Positions 42,564 through 52,101 are shown, numbered from the stretch's first letter. The stretch is DNA of 52,507 nt from JAFDZW01 sp035632315 (GCA_035632315.1 DASQGZ010000005.1:1-52507); one strand, 5' to 3'. Program-made: numbers and translations. Notes: a model not told the origin generated them from the letters alone.

Positions 42564-43655
42564 ATGAGAACGACGATACATACCATAGCTCTCTCCACTC
42601 TTGCCATTGCCGCAGCACTGTCTGTCAATTCGTGCAATAAGACGAACGGAGCCGAACAACCTGGCGCGACCGGCGATGTCTTCACCGTCACGGTAGCAAA
42701 GATCGAGACCGCACCGATGGCAGCGACATTCCGCGCGACGGGTTCGCTTGAAGGAATTCGTGAAGCGGTCGTTAACAGCGAAACCAACGGACGCATCGTT
42801 GCCGTCAATGCCAACAACGGCGTACGCGTCGGAACAGGCAGCGCAATCGTGACGGTCGATAACGAACTCAAGGCGATCGCTGTCCAACAGGCGGATGCCG
42901 CACGGCTTGCAGCCGAAGCCGGACTCGAAAAAGCAAAGCTCGATGCGACACGAACGACCGAACTTTGCAAGACCGGCGCAGCGACAAAAAGCCAGTGCGA
43001 AATGGCCGATCTGCAAGTCAAAGCAAACGAAGCGCAGTTAAAAGCTGCCGAATCTCAGGAAAGCCTCGCCAAGCGTCAGTTATCGGACGCCGTCATAAAA
43101 GCCCCGTTCGGCGGAGTTGTCGCAATGCGGTATGTCAATCTCGGCGAGCTGCTCAAGTCCGGTGACAAAATAGCGGCATTGGTTGATGATTCAAAAATGA
43201 AATTGAAAATAAACATCGGCGAAATGGACCTTCCGTCCATTAATATTGGCGACCCTGTTTCAATTATCGTCGATGCATTACCGAATAAATCATTCGATGG
43301 CAAGATCACGACGATCGCCGATAAAGCGGATGCCGCGCGTTCATACACTGTCGAAGTAGAGCTTGACAATCCGAACAAAGAGCTCAAGAGCGGAATGTTT
43401 GCCCGCGCCGAGATCAAACGCGAAGCCGACCGCAATGTCCCGACTGTTCCGGCGACTGCTGTTATTTATAATGGCACACGCACACAGGCGTATGTCGTCG
43501 ATGACAAAGGAATTGCACATCTCAAAGGCATCAAGATTGGTGTCACAACGCCTGACCGTGCCGAGATCGTTGAAGGTTTGCAGCCGAATGACGTCGTTGT
43601 CTCCTTCGGACAATCGCAGCTCAAAGACGGCGTGAAAGTAAGAATTCAAAATTAA
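42564..43655 (+). CDS. RND efflux periplasmic adaptor subunit (lipoprotein)
   Basis: This 363-aa membrane-fusion protein has a lipoprotein-type signal (ALSVNSC, Cys at about residue 24). Its order is: lipoyl half (NSETNGRIVAVNANNGVRVG), a short alpha hairpin (about 105-165), the second lipoyl half (VIKAPFGGVVAMRYVNLGEL), a beta-barrel (DLPSINIGDPVSIIVDALPN) and a membrane-proximal domain. It joins the inner-membrane RND pump at 43675 to TolC, in the usual operon order. Confidence 0.94.
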   Translation: MRTTIHTIALSTLAIAAALSVNSCNKTNGAEQPGATGDVFTVTVAKIETAPMAATFRATGSLEGIREAVVNSETNGRIVAVNANNGVRVGTGSAIVTVDNELKAIAVQQADAARLAAEAGLEKAKLDATRTTELCKTGAATKSQCEMADLQVKANEAQLKAAESQESLAKRQLSDAVIKAPFGGVVAMRYVNLGELLKSGDKIAALVDDSKMKLKINIGEMDLPSINIGDPVSIIVDALPNKSFDGKITTIADKADAARSYTVEVELDNPNKELKSGMFARAEIKREADRNVPTVPATAVIYNGTRTQAYVVDDKGIAHLKGIKIGVTTPDRAEIVEGLQPNDVVVSFGQSQLKDGVKVRIQN

Positions 43656-43674
43656 TTTTTAATTTTTAATTGTC

Positions 43675-46600
43675 ATGACAATTACAGAATTAGCGATCAA
43701 ACGCCCCGCGTTCATTACGATCGTCTTCATTGCGCTTGCGGTTATGGGGCTCTTTGGGTATTCAAGACTCGGAACCGACCTGCTGCCGAAAATGGATTGG
43801 CCGGTCGTTACGATCCTGACGACATATCCGGGCGCAGGTCCCGAAGAGATCGAAGATCTTGTTACCAAGCCGGTCGAAGAAGCGGTTGCCGCAACAAGCA
43901 ACCTTGATAACGTCCGGTCGTTCTCGAATGAAGGATACTCTGTCGTGATCGGACAGTATCTGCTGACGGCAAATTCCGATCAGGCTGCAGCCGATGTTCA
44001 GCGCCGCGTCGATCAGATCCGATCGAAGCTCCCGAAAGATGCCGACGTGCCGAAAGTTCAAAAGAACGACATCGCGGCAATGCCGATCATTCGTGCATCG
44101 CTTACTTCTACGATACTTACGCCGACCGAACTCTATCAGCTTGCAAAAGATAAACTCAAGGCAAGGCTCGAATCGACCGACGGCGTCGCCGAAGTCGATA
44201 TTTCCGGCGGCAGAGAACGCCAGATCAAAGTCGAGGTCGATAACGACAAACTCCGTTCGTATAATCTTTCTATCTTGCAAGTTCAGCAAGCTTTAAGCCG
44301 CGAGAATCTCGACGTGCCGACTGGAACAGTGAAACAGCCCACTGATCAGTACATCGTTCGCGTTAAAGGCAAATTCCAAAGCGTGGACGAGATGAAATCA
44401 TTGCCGATCGCCACCACAGCGAACGGTTCGACTGTTTACCTGAGTGATGTCGCAAAGGTTGAAGACAGTTTCAATGAAGACCGCAAACCGACGCGTCTCA
44501 ATAGCCATGACGCCGTCGGTATCAATATTATTAAGACGTCGGACGCCAACGCAACGGAAACGGCCGACCGTGTCTATGCAACCATCTCGAAACTGAGTGA
44601 CGATTACAAACAGGCAGGTATTAAGTTTGAGATCGCGCAGGATGCGACTCAGTTCACACGCGCATCGATCCGAGAAGTATTTCGCGATCTTGCTATTGCG
44701 ATCGTGCTTGTCTCCTGTGTCTTGTTCCTGTTTTTACGGTCAGGCCGCAATGCATTGATCGTGCTGATCTCAATTCCTACATCGCTCGTCTCGACATTCA
44801 TCTTTATGTGGGTGTTCGGATTCACGCTAAATATGATGTCGATGATGGCGCTCTCGCTCGTTATCGGTATTCTGGTTGACGACTCGATCGTCGTACTCGA
44901 GAACATCCATCGAAAATTAGATGAAGGCGAAAAACCGGTTGACGCGGCGATCAAAGGCCGTAACGAGATCGGCTTTGCGGCGCTGGCGATCACACTGGTT
45001 GACGTAGTGGTGTTCTTGCCGATCTCACTTGTCAGTGGTATCACTGGGAAGATCTTCAGAGAATTTGGGCTTACGGTCGTTGTCTCAACGCTTATGTCGC
45101 TCTTCGTCAGCTTTACGCTCACGCCGATGCTTGCATCGAGATTTGGCAAAGCGCATGAAGAGATCAAGTTCAAACCGTTCAAGTGGCTCAGCGATAAGTT
45201 CGAGAGATTTCAGGATTGGCTTGAGATCAAATACAAATCAATTCTTGAATGGGCGCTGCATCACCGCTGGGTGATCGTTACCAGCTCTTTTGCTCTGTTC
45301 CTCGGAAGTTGTTCACTGGTCTTCACCGGAAAGATCGGAAGTGAATTTATTACACAACCGGACCGCGGTGAGTTTGCGGCAAACTTCGACTTCCCCGACG
45401 GAACAAACGTCGAAACGACAGATTCGCTCATCGGAGTGTACGAACATTTCCTTGCAGCAGATTCTAATATCGATCGTTATCAGACGGTCGTCGGCCGTCA
45501 GGAAAATCCCTGGGGCGCCGTCGAGCGTCCGAGCGTCGGACAGATCTCCATTAAAGTGAAAGACGGAAAAGCACGTATTCGTCCGACGAACGAAGAGATG
45601 AAATACGTCACAAAACTTGCCGACAACGTACCGGGTCTTCTCATTCGTACGCAGTCGATCGGTATCTTCGGCACTGCCAACGCAGCGCCGATCCAAGCCG
45701 AGATCGGCGGTGATGATCTCGGAAAACTTTCTGCTTATGCCGATACACTGATCGATCATATTAAGAAAATTCCTGGGCTTAAAGACTTGAAGAGCTCATA
45801 CGAAGAAGGTCAGCCGGAAGTGAAGATCAAGTTCGATCGCGACCGCCTTGCCGCCAACGGAATGTCGCTCGGCGAAGCTGCGCTGGCGATACGCACGGCG
45901 CTTGCCGGAAATACGGATGCAAAATATAAAGAAGGCGAAACAGAATACGACATCAATGTCATTCTTGAAAAGCTTGATCGCTCGAATGCAAGTGACGTTG
46001 CGCAAGTAACGTTGATGAATCATTTCGGGCAGCAGATCAAAGTTTCGGATATTGCAACGATCTCCTTCGGCAAAGGTCCGTCGGTCATCGGCAGAAAGAA
46101 TCGCGAGCGTGTCGTCGTTATTTACGCCGATCTCGATAAATCGCTGCCACTCGGCGATGCGGTAACGAAGATCCAAAAAGAGATCGACAAAATTCCACGC
46201 GCCGCTGGCGTCGGGCTTCCATACTTCGCCGGCGATGCCGAGAACCAACGCCGCTCAGGAGGAGATATCGGCATTGCATTCTTGCTTGCGATCTTGTTCG
46301 TGTATATGATCATGGTCGCACTATTCGAAAGCTATGTGCATCCGTTCACGATCATGTTCTCACTGCCGGTAGCACTCATCGGCGCACTGGTGATGCTCGC
46401 GATCACTGGCAAAACGCTCTCTATATTTACGATGGTTGGGATGATCATGCTGATGGGGCTTGTCACGAAGAATGCCATTCTGATCGTTGACAGAACAAAT
46501 GCAAAACGAGCCGAAGGCGAAGGCGTGCATGATGCACTGCTTGATGCCGGCCCGACGCGTTTACGCCCGATCATTATGACGACCGTAACGATGATCCTCG

Positions 46601-46830
46601 GTATGCTCCCGCTTGCCGCAGGGCTTGGCGAAGGCTCGGAATTCCGTCAAGGTATGGCAGTCGCGATCATCGGCGGTTTGACAAGTTCAATGTTATTGAC
46701 ACTCGTGCTCGTGCCGGTGATGTACACGTATGTTGAAGGCTGGCGCACACGCTTCCCGGCATTCTTCCGGAGGATCAACATCTTCTCGAAGATCCGCAAA
46801 CCGCGTCCGGGATATGTCAATTCATTATAA
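43675..46830 (+). CDS. RND efflux transporter permease (HAE1/AcrB family)
   Basis: This 1051-aa pump has twelve helices and two large periplasmic loops. The N-terminus (ITELAIKRPAFITIVFIALA) is standard. The proton-relay pair is in ILVDDSIVVLENIHR (about 402-403). Docking- and porter-domain motifs (PGAGPEEIEDLVTKPVEEAV, then RRSGGDIGIAFLLAILFVYM in the second half) are complete. It exports hydrophobic or amphiphilic compounds using the proton gradient. It is the last gene of the TetR-controlled operon, closed by a strong terminator at 46929. Confidence 0.97.
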   Translation: MTITELAIKRPAFITIVFIALAVMGLFGYSRLGTDLLPKMDWPVVTILTTYPGAGPEEIEDLVTKPVEEAVAATSNLDNVRSFSNEGYSVVIGQYLLTANSDQAAADVQRRVDQIRSKLPKDADVPKVQKNDIAAMPIIRASLTSTILTPTELYQLAKDKLKARLESTDGVAEVDISGGRERQIKVEVDNDKLRSYNLSILQVQQALSRENLDVPTGTVKQPTDQYIVRVKGKFQSVDEMKSLPIATTANGSTVYLSDVAKVEDSFNEDRKPTRLNSHDAVGINIIKTSDANATETADRVYATISKLSDDYKQAGIKFEIAQDATQFTRASIREVFRDLAIAIVLVSCVLFLFLRSGRNALIVLISIPTSLVSTFIFMWVFGFTLNMMSMMALSLVIGILVDDSIVVLENIHRKLDEGEKPVDAAIKGRNEIGFAALAITLVDVVVFLPISLVSGITGKIFREFGLTVVVSTLMSLFVSFTLTPMLASRFGKAHEEIKFKPFKWLSDKFERFQDWLEIKYKSILEWALHHRWVIVTSSFALFLGSCSLVFTGKIGSEFITQPDRGEFAANFDFPDGTNVETTDSLIGVYEHFLAADSNIDRYQTVVGRQENPWGAVERPSVGQISIKVKDGKARIRPTNEEMKYVTKLADNVPGLLIRTQSIGIFGTANAAPIQAEIGGDDLGKLSAYADTLIDHIKKIPGLKDLKSSYEEGQPEVKIKFDRDRLAANGMSLGEAALAIRTALAGNTDAKYKEGETEYDINVILEKLDRSNASDVAQVTLMNHFGQQIKVSDIATISFGKGPSVIGRKNRERVVVIYADLDKSLPLGDAVTKIQKEIDKIPRAAGVGLPYFAGDAENQRRSGGDIGIAFLLAILFVYMIMVALFESYVHPFTIMFSLPVALIGALVMLAITGKTLSIFTMVGMIMLMGLVTKNAILIVDRTNAKRAEGEGVHDALLDAGPTRLRPIIMTTVTMILGMLPLAAGLGEGSEFRQGMAVAIIGGLTSSMLLTLVLVPVMYTYVEGWRTRFPAFFRRINIFSKIRKPRPGYVNSL

Positions 46831-46928
46831 CCAATTCTACAAACTGTAGCTCATGCGCACCGAGACTGTGATGATGGATGACGATGGATAAGGTGAAAAC
46901 ACCTCGGAGTGTGTGAGCTTTCTCACTG

Positions 46929-46957
46929 ACCGGTTCGCGCAAGCGAACCGGTTTTTT
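46929..46957 (+). terminator. Rho-independent terminator of the RND operon
   Basis: ACCGGTTCGC and GCGAACCGGT form a 10-bp perfect stem with a 4-nt loop, followed by a run of T's. It is also the 3' side of the convergent AT-rich trio. Confidence 0.9.
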
Positions 46958-46986
46958 TTATAGTACGCGAACGGTTATTAGAAGAG

Positions 46987-47559
46987 TCAATCATTGTTGG
47001 GTTTGTAACTCAACACAATTTTTCCACCGGAAAATAACTTTGCTTGTATGGGCGTAAATTTCTGTATGTTGTCAAGTAAATTAAAAATAGTCATACCGTT
47101 ACTCATAGCTGTTGGATTTATAATAAGATGATACTCGTCGATAAGCCTTTCTTGTATTAAGGATGAAACAAAACCTGCTCCGCCAAAAACAAGAATGTCT
47201 TTACCGTTTTGTTTTTTCAAGTTGGCAATTTCTTCTGCAAGATTTCCTTTTGCCAATGTCGTGTTGTTCCAACTTGAGTTGTCAAGTGTTTTGGTAAACA
47301 CAATTTTTGAAATATCAACTATTTTTTTTGCGAATGGATGGTCCGGATTGCTACCAGCAGTATTCTCCCAATATTGCATAAAGCCGCTTGTCGCTAGTTT
47401 TCTGCCCATCAAAAGGGTATCGGACGAATCAATTAGTGAACTCATAAACGCTGTAAGTTCGTCATCTGGATTCCAAGTCATCCAGTCATTTTTCCCATCT
47501 AAACTTGCAACATATCCGTTGATGGTCATTTGCATTTGCAATTTTACTTTTCTCATCAT
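46987..47559 (-). CDS. Dihydrofolate reductase/RibD-C family protein
   Basis: This 190-aa protein belongs to the RibD C-terminal/DHFR-like group: QMQMTINGYVASLDGKNDWM at the start, TLLMGRKLATSGF (about 49-61), the nucleotide-binding loop DILVFGGAGFVSSLIQ, and LIDEYHLIINP. It is probably an NADPH-dependent reductase of unknown substrate. The ATG is doubled, so the start may be 47556. It is the last of three same-strand genes whose AT-rich, Lys/Asn-rich codon use differs from the flanking efflux operon. Confidence 0.87.
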   Translation of the reverse strand: MMRKVKLQMQMTINGYVASLDGKNDWMTWNPDDELTAFMSSLIDSSDTLLMGRKLATSGFMQYWENTAGSNPDHPFAKKIVDISKIVFTKTLDNSSWNNTTLAKGNLAEEIANLKKQNGKDILVFGGAGFVSSLIQERLIDEYHLIINPTAMSNGMTIFNLLDNIQKFTPIQAKLFSGGKIVLSYKPNND

Positions 47560-47570
47560 CGCTTTTAATG

Positions 47571-47996
47571 TTAGTTCGTCGCTTCAACTCCAGATCGTAT
47601 TGCTTCTTCAAGTATATCGAGGTTAATATCTTTCAGCGTTTTGAACTTAATGCAATACCCGGTCACGCTTGCCTTGCCTATTTTTTTCCCATACGTTTTG
47701 GCTAAATATTTCTTATCTTCGATACCAAGGATATAGACAGAAATTCCGGTTGTGTTTGCACTGAGACCAATTTGATAAAACTCTCTGGTTTTTCCATCGG
47801 CATATTTCATGGTCTGAAGTCCATATCCTATATTAGGATTAGAAACAGCTTTACCTTTATCGTCTTTACCATCCAAGAACCATAATTTACATGCCGGCAT
47901 GAATTCCTGAATAATGCGGTGCAACTCTTGCATGTCGCTGCGTTTGGATTCAGGCTGGCTCGCAATATACTCTTTGATCTGTACTTTTACGTTCAT
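47571..47996 (-). CDS. DUF1801 family protein
   Basis: This 141-aa protein matches DUF1801 (YdhG/SufE-like small domain): VQIKEYIASQPESKRSDMQE, GYGLQTMKYADGK, FYQIGLSANTTGISVYI and ISVYILGIEDKKYLAK. The function is unknown. It lies 9 bp downstream of a VOC gene and 11 bp upstream of the DHFR-like gene. Such small domain genes are frequent companions in Bacteroidota. Confidence 0.88.
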   Translation of the reverse strand: MNVKVQIKEYIASQPESKRSDMQELHRIIQEFMPACKLWFLDGKDDKGKAVSNPNIGYGLQTMKYADGKTREFYQIGLSANTTGISVYILGIEDKKYLAKTYGKKIGKASVTGYCIKFKTLKDINLDILEEAIRSGVEATN

Positions 47997-48005
47997 GATT
48001 TGTCT

Positions 48006-48431
48006 TTAATACTTTGGATCAAAATCTACTATCCATTCGATGCCATATTTGTCTCTAAAACATCCGAAGTATGAACCCCAAGGGCTGTCTCCAATAGGTG
48101 CTTCAATTTGTCCGCCTGCTGAAAGTCCGTAAAATAATTTATTCGCTTCCTCTCTGCTTTCAGTACGAATTGATATTTTAGATCTGTTTTCGTTTTCATT
48201 TGTTCGTCCCATACTTTCCGGAACGTCATTGGCTATCAGAAAATTTGTGCCAATAGATAAAGCAATGTGCATTATCTTATTTGCTTCTTTTTCTGCTACC
48301 GGGAATTCGGGGCTTGAAATATCTTTGAAACGCATTATCTTTGCGAACTCTCCGCCAAATACTGATTTGTAAAATGTGAATGCTTCTTCGGCATTCCCGT
48401 TGAAATTAATGTGTGGATTGATTAGCGCCAT
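48006..48431 (-). CDS. VOC-family (PhnB/glyoxalase-like) protein
   Basis: This 141-aa protein has the PhnB-type vicinal-oxygen-chelate fold: INPHINFNGNAEEAFTFYKS at the start, IMHIALSIGTNFLIANDVPE in the middle, and DSPWGSYFGCFRDKYGIEWI (metal/substrate region) at the end. The reaction is unknown. It heads the three-gene minus-strand unit. No exact TAnnTTTG box was found upstream, only TATTTTTA. Confidence 0.9.
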   Translation of the reverse strand: MALINPHINFNGNAEEAFTFYKSVFGGEFAKIMRFKDISSPEFPVAEKEANKIMHIALSIGTNFLIANDVPESMGRTNENENRSKISIRTESREEANKLFYGLSAGGQIEAPIGDSPWGSYFGCFRDKYGIEWIVDFDPKY

Positions 48432-48546
48432 ATTTTTTATTTTTTAATCGAACTGCCCTATAAAAATACGGACTTCCACAATAGAGAGGTGAGGTGCGAA
48501 AACGTCATTTTAAGGGTTGATTGCGGCGAAGTGCCTCATTTTTTCG

Positions 48547-48554
48547 TAACTTTG
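48547..48554 (+). promoter_or_regulatory. TAnnTTTG -7 box of the beta-lactamase gene
   Basis: TAACTTTG, with TTG triplets at 48517 and 48521 as possible -33 elements. The start site would be near 48561, about 38 nt before the ATG. Confidence 0.55.
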
Positions 48555-48598
48555 CTGCACAGTTTACTAAATACTACCAAGCTATTTTACTTTGCCTG

Positions 48599-49486
48599 AT
48601 GAGATACAGATTTATTGGTTTATTACTTTTTGTTTTCGCCTGTCCCGTATTTGCTCAGATGGATTCTCTTCGGAAAGAGATCGAGGATGATATCAGCACG
48701 AAGAAGGCAACGATAGGTGTCGGCATTTATGATCTGGAGAGTGGTGATACGCTTACTGTCAGTGGATCAAAACATTATCCGATGCAAAGCGTCTTTAAGT
48801 TTCATCTCGCTCTGGCATTGCTCGCTGAAGTTGATAGTCAGAAACGAAATCTGAATGACCTGATCCCTATTCTGAAAAAGAATCTGCACAAAGAAACTTT
48901 GAGCCCTCTGCGCGATAAAAATCCGAATGGAAATTATTCATTGACCTTGGCTGAGTTGCTCCGTTACATGGTATCGGAAAGCGATAACAATGCCTGCGAT
49001 ATCCTCTTCAAGGTCTATGGTGGTACAAAAAAAACGGAGCAATTTATAAAAAATCTTGGAATCAATGATATCTCGATCAAGGCAACCGAATACGAGATGC
49101 ACGGACCGTTCCGTGTCCAATACACAAACTGGACGACTCCGTATGCAGCCATTCTTCTGTTAAAAAAATTTAACGATGGGCATATCATCTCCAAAAGTAA
49201 TTCCGATTTTCTGCTTAATACAATGACCAATAGTAACAACCCTGGTGACAGGCTAAAAGCCGGATTGCCTAAAGATGCAAAATTAGCACATAAGACAGGA
49301 ACGTCTGGTCATGAAAAAGGGATGCAAGCAGCCCTGAACGATATTGGAATCGTTACTCTTCCAAACGGAAACCATTATGCTATTGCGGTCTTCGTTTCGA
49401 ATTCACTTGAAAGCGATGCTGAAAATGCCAGGATAATAGCTGCTATTTCGAAGCTTGCCTGGAAGTATTTTAGCGGGCAAAGATAG
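48599..49486 (+). CDS. Class A beta-lactamase, subclass A2-like
   Basis: This 295-aa enzyme (start chosen at 48599 for the signal peptide FIGLLLFVFACPVFAQ) is a serine beta-lactamase. The catalytic motifs are all present: S64-V-F-K67, S128-D129-N130, KATEYEMH with the general-base Glu (E164) of the omega loop, and K232-T233-G234. The EMHGPFRVQYTNWTTPYAA region resembles the subclass A2 group (CfxA/CepA/PER/VEB-like) of Bacteroidota. It should hydrolyse penicillins and possibly cephalosporins; the spectrum cannot be read here. No mobile-element mark adjoins it. Confidence 0.93.
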   Translation: MRYRFIGLLLFVFACPVFAQMDSLRKEIEDDISTKKATIGVGIYDLESGDTLTVSGSKHYPMQSVFKFHLALALLAEVDSQKRNLNDLIPILKKNLHKETLSPLRDKNPNGNYSLTLAELLRYMVSESDNNACDILFKVYGGTKKTEQFIKNLGINDISIKATEYEMHGPFRVQYTNWTTPYAAILLLKKFNDGHIISKSNSDFLLNTMTNSNNPGDRLKAGLPKDAKLAHKTGTSGHEKGMQAALNDIGIVTLPNGNHYAIAVFVSNSLESDAENARIIAAISKLAWKYFSGQR

Positions 49487-50100
49487 CGGTCATTTTTTTA
49501 CCGGCTCATAGTACAGCACTATCGGACAAGCGCCAAAGTATATACATTACGGGATTTTTCTTAGATTATCGTTGTTTGCTCTATTGTATAGGGGTCTTGT
49601 ATCCCTGTAATTAATTGATTTTTATTAAATAAGCCTGTTGCTATTGATCGAGGATGTGCGAGTAGAGTTCCGCACTGAGTCTCATCAAGGCAATTGCGGT
49701 TTGAGGAAACAGGTATGCTGCGCTTTATGAAGCGAGCAATCGTTTCCGGAGGATTTCGTCCTGTATTCGCTGTCGTGCATGTGATCTTGCCCATAGTGAT
49801 CTTCTCTCTTCTTCTCGGATACGTCCGGGTGAGCGAAGCATCCGTTCTTGCAAACCTGCTTTGTGCATCTCGTGCACCGAACGCTCTTGCGTCCGGTATG
49901 CGAAGCATTTGCCAGCAACACCCTGCTTGCCACAGCGAACAAGAGTGTCAGCTCAGCCCCAGGACCGCGTTCGTATCTCCGCCACGCTCTTCTATGGTAC
50001 GAAGAGTCACCGCGAGACCTCCTCGTCAAACCTAAAAAGCCAACAACAGGAATTTGTTCATTTACAGTACTGAATACTCGGTACTGAGTGCTATTTTGCT
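49487..50100. other. 614-bp non-coding stretch before the Rne/Rng gene
   Basis: No gene is recognised. The overlapping frames in both directions (about 49560-50035) are low-plausibility and mutually overlapping. The central part (about 49640-50030) is GC-richer than its flanks and rich in short palindromes. I looked for RNase P RNA, tmRNA and 6S signatures on both strands and did not see them. A long 5' leader of the ribonuclease gene or a decayed gene are possible. Confidence 0.4.
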
Positions 50101-52089
50101 ATGGTACATTTTAGAAAAGAGATCATTATCAATACTCAGGGTGATAATGAAGTTCGTATTGCGATCACTGAGCAAGGACGACTCGTCGAATTATTTGTCG
50201 AAAATCCCGAAACGGTCCGCCACGTCGGCGAGATCTGGATGGGAAAAGTCGCCAAGGTCATCCCGGGAATGAATGCCGCATTCATCGATCTTGGTCTCAC
50301 ACAAGATGCCTTCCTTCATTTTTCAGATGTGGGTAATTCGTACGACGGTTCGATGTCGCTGCTCTCGAGCGAAGGCGTCGATATGCGCGACGATGACGAC
50401 GAATCCGAAGACGAAGAATACGACGATGACGAAGGAGGCGAGGAGACCTCCGGCGGGATGCCCGAACTCACCTTAAAGCCGAATATCACCCCACGCCCTG
50501 TCTCTCGTGCTCCACGCAAACCGTTCACGACGCTCGAAGTGCAGAATATCGATATGACGCCCGGGCAGAACATCATGGTGCAGGTCACGCGTGAAGCATT
50601 TGCTAATAAAGGCGTCCGGGTGACAAGCCGCATTTCGCTTCCGGGAAGATTTCTCGTGCTTGTTCCGTTCGAACCCGGTATCGGCATCAGTAAGAAAGTA
50701 TTCTCGATCAGAGAACGCCGCCGCCTGCGCCGCATCATTCGGTCGCTCAAACCGCGTGAAATGGGCGTCATTATCCGGACGGTTGCCGAGAACAAGGAAG
50801 AATCGGCCCTGCGTGAAGACATCGAGCGACTGATCTCGCAATGGAGAGACATCGAGAAAAAGCTCAAAGAGAAAGAGCCGCCGATGCTCCTGTATCAGGA
50901 GTCGAATATCACGACAACTGTTCTACGCGATCTCTTCTCCAATGACATCACGCGCATCGTTGTCGATGATAAGAAAATATACAACGAAGTACTTGATTAT
51001 ATTCAATGGTCGGCGCCGAATCTTGCCGGTATCGTTGAATTGTATCGCGGCAACACCCCTGCCTTCGAACATCTTGGTATCGAACAGGAAATCGAAGGGA
51101 CGATGTCGAAGAAAGTGCCGCTGCCAAGCGGTGGGTATCTCTTCATCGAAAAGACCGAAGCGATGGTCGTCATCGATGTCAACTCCGGCCGTTATGCCGC
51201 CCGGCGAGAACAAGAACTGAATTCGCTCAAGACAAATCTTGAGGCTGCGCGCGAAACAGCAAAGCAACTGCGCTTGCGTGACATCGGCGGCATTATCGTG
51301 ATCGACTTTATCGATATGCTCGACGATCGCAATAATAAAAAAGTCTATGACGAAATGAAGAAAGAGCTTCGCCGCGACCGAGCGAAGTCGAGCGTGCTGC
51401 CGCTGACCGATTTCGGCATCATGCAGATCACACGGCAGCGCATTCGTCAGGCGATCGGCGATACGCTTTCCGATACGTGCCCTGCCTGCGGCGGATCGGG
51501 AATGGTCGTTGCGAAAGACACCGTTATGCACCAGATCGAACGCTGGCTTGACCGCTATTCGACAGAAAGCAAGCGCGAAGCACTTGTTATGCGAGTACAT
51601 TCGACGATCTATAATGACCTGAGCACCGGATTTATTTCCAAGCTGCGTAAACTCGGATGGAAGTTCAAAGTGAAGATCAAAGGCCGGCTCGACGATGAAT
51701 TGCGCGCTGACGAATTTCGCTTCTATCGCGCAGCCGATAATAAAGATATTACTAATCAATATCTCGGACCTCGCCCTGATCCGGTCGAGGAAGAGAAACC
51801 GATGGAAAAGCCGAAACGCAGAGAAGAAAGTAAACGATTCGACGAAAAACGAAACGGACCTCGCCGAAGCGACGATCGGCGTAACTCGTCGCGAAGAGAC
51901 GACAGCCGCCGCGAAGGACGGCCGGAATCACGTGAAAACGGTGAAGGAAGAGATAATGGCGGACGCAGTAATCGTCGGCCACAGCGGCGCAGAGGCAGTA
52001 GCAACCGCCGTCCGCCCAACGAAGGTGGGCAAGGACAGTCAAATGCACCGCGCCCGCAACTGCAGCAACGGCCGCAACAACAAATCTGA
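50101..52089 (+). CDS. Rne/Rng-family ribonuclease
   Basis: This 662-aa endoribonuclease has an S1 domain (GEIWMGKVAKVIPGMNAAFI, about 42-61) interrupted by a strongly acidic insertion (about 98-120), then the RNase E/G catalytic domain. The catalytic Asp residues lie in VVIDVNSGR (near 359) and IVIDFIDM (near 402), and the zinc-link CPACGGSG is near 460. The C-terminal ~100 residues are an Arg/Gln/Pro-rich basic tail, likely disordered and RNA-binding. It processes rRNA and mRNA. The tail is shorter than in E. coli RNase E but longer than in RNase G. Confidence 0.95.
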   Translation: MVHFRKEIIINTQGDNEVRIAITEQGRLVELFVENPETVRHVGEIWMGKVAKVIPGMNAAFIDLGLTQDAFLHFSDVGNSYDGSMSLLSSEGVDMRDDDDESEDEEYDDDEGGEETSGGMPELTLKPNITPRPVSRAPRKPFTTLEVQNIDMTPGQNIMVQVTREAFANKGVRVTSRISLPGRFLVLVPFEPGIGISKKVFSIRERRRLRRIIRSLKPREMGVIIRTVAENKEESALREDIERLISQWRDIEKKLKEKEPPMLLYQESNITTTVLRDLFSNDITRIVVDDKKIYNEVLDYIQWSAPNLAGIVELYRGNTPAFEHLGIEQEIEGTMSKKVPLPSGGYLFIEKTEAMVVIDVNSGRYAARREQELNSLKTNLEAARETAKQLRLRDIGGIIVIDFIDMLDDRNNKKVYDEMKKELRRDRAKSSVLPLTDFGIMQITRQRIRQAIGDTLSDTCPACGGSGMVVAKDTVMHQIERWLDRYSTESKREALVMRVHSTIYNDLSTGFISKLRKLGWKFKVKIKGRLDDELRADEFRFYRAADNKDITNQYLGPRPDPVEEEKPMEKPKRREESKRFDEKRNGPRRSDDRRNSSRRDDSRREGRPESRENGEGRDNGGRSNRRPQRRRGSSNRRPPNEGGQGQSNAPRPQLQQRPQQQI

Positions 52090-52101
52090 CGTCTGATGGA
52101 G

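Noticed and set aside
49561..50035. Overlapping ORFs of about 110 aa on both strands
   Set aside because: They overlap each other, have unusual Arg/Ser/Cys-rich composition, no recognisable domain, no ribosome-binding site and no conserved motif, so they look like chance frames in a GC-rich stretch.
49487..50100. RNase P RNA, tmRNA or 6S RNA
   Set aside because: The conserved GAGGAAAGTCC and ACAGAA...GGCTTA motifs of RNase P RNA and the tmRNA end sequences are absent on both strands.
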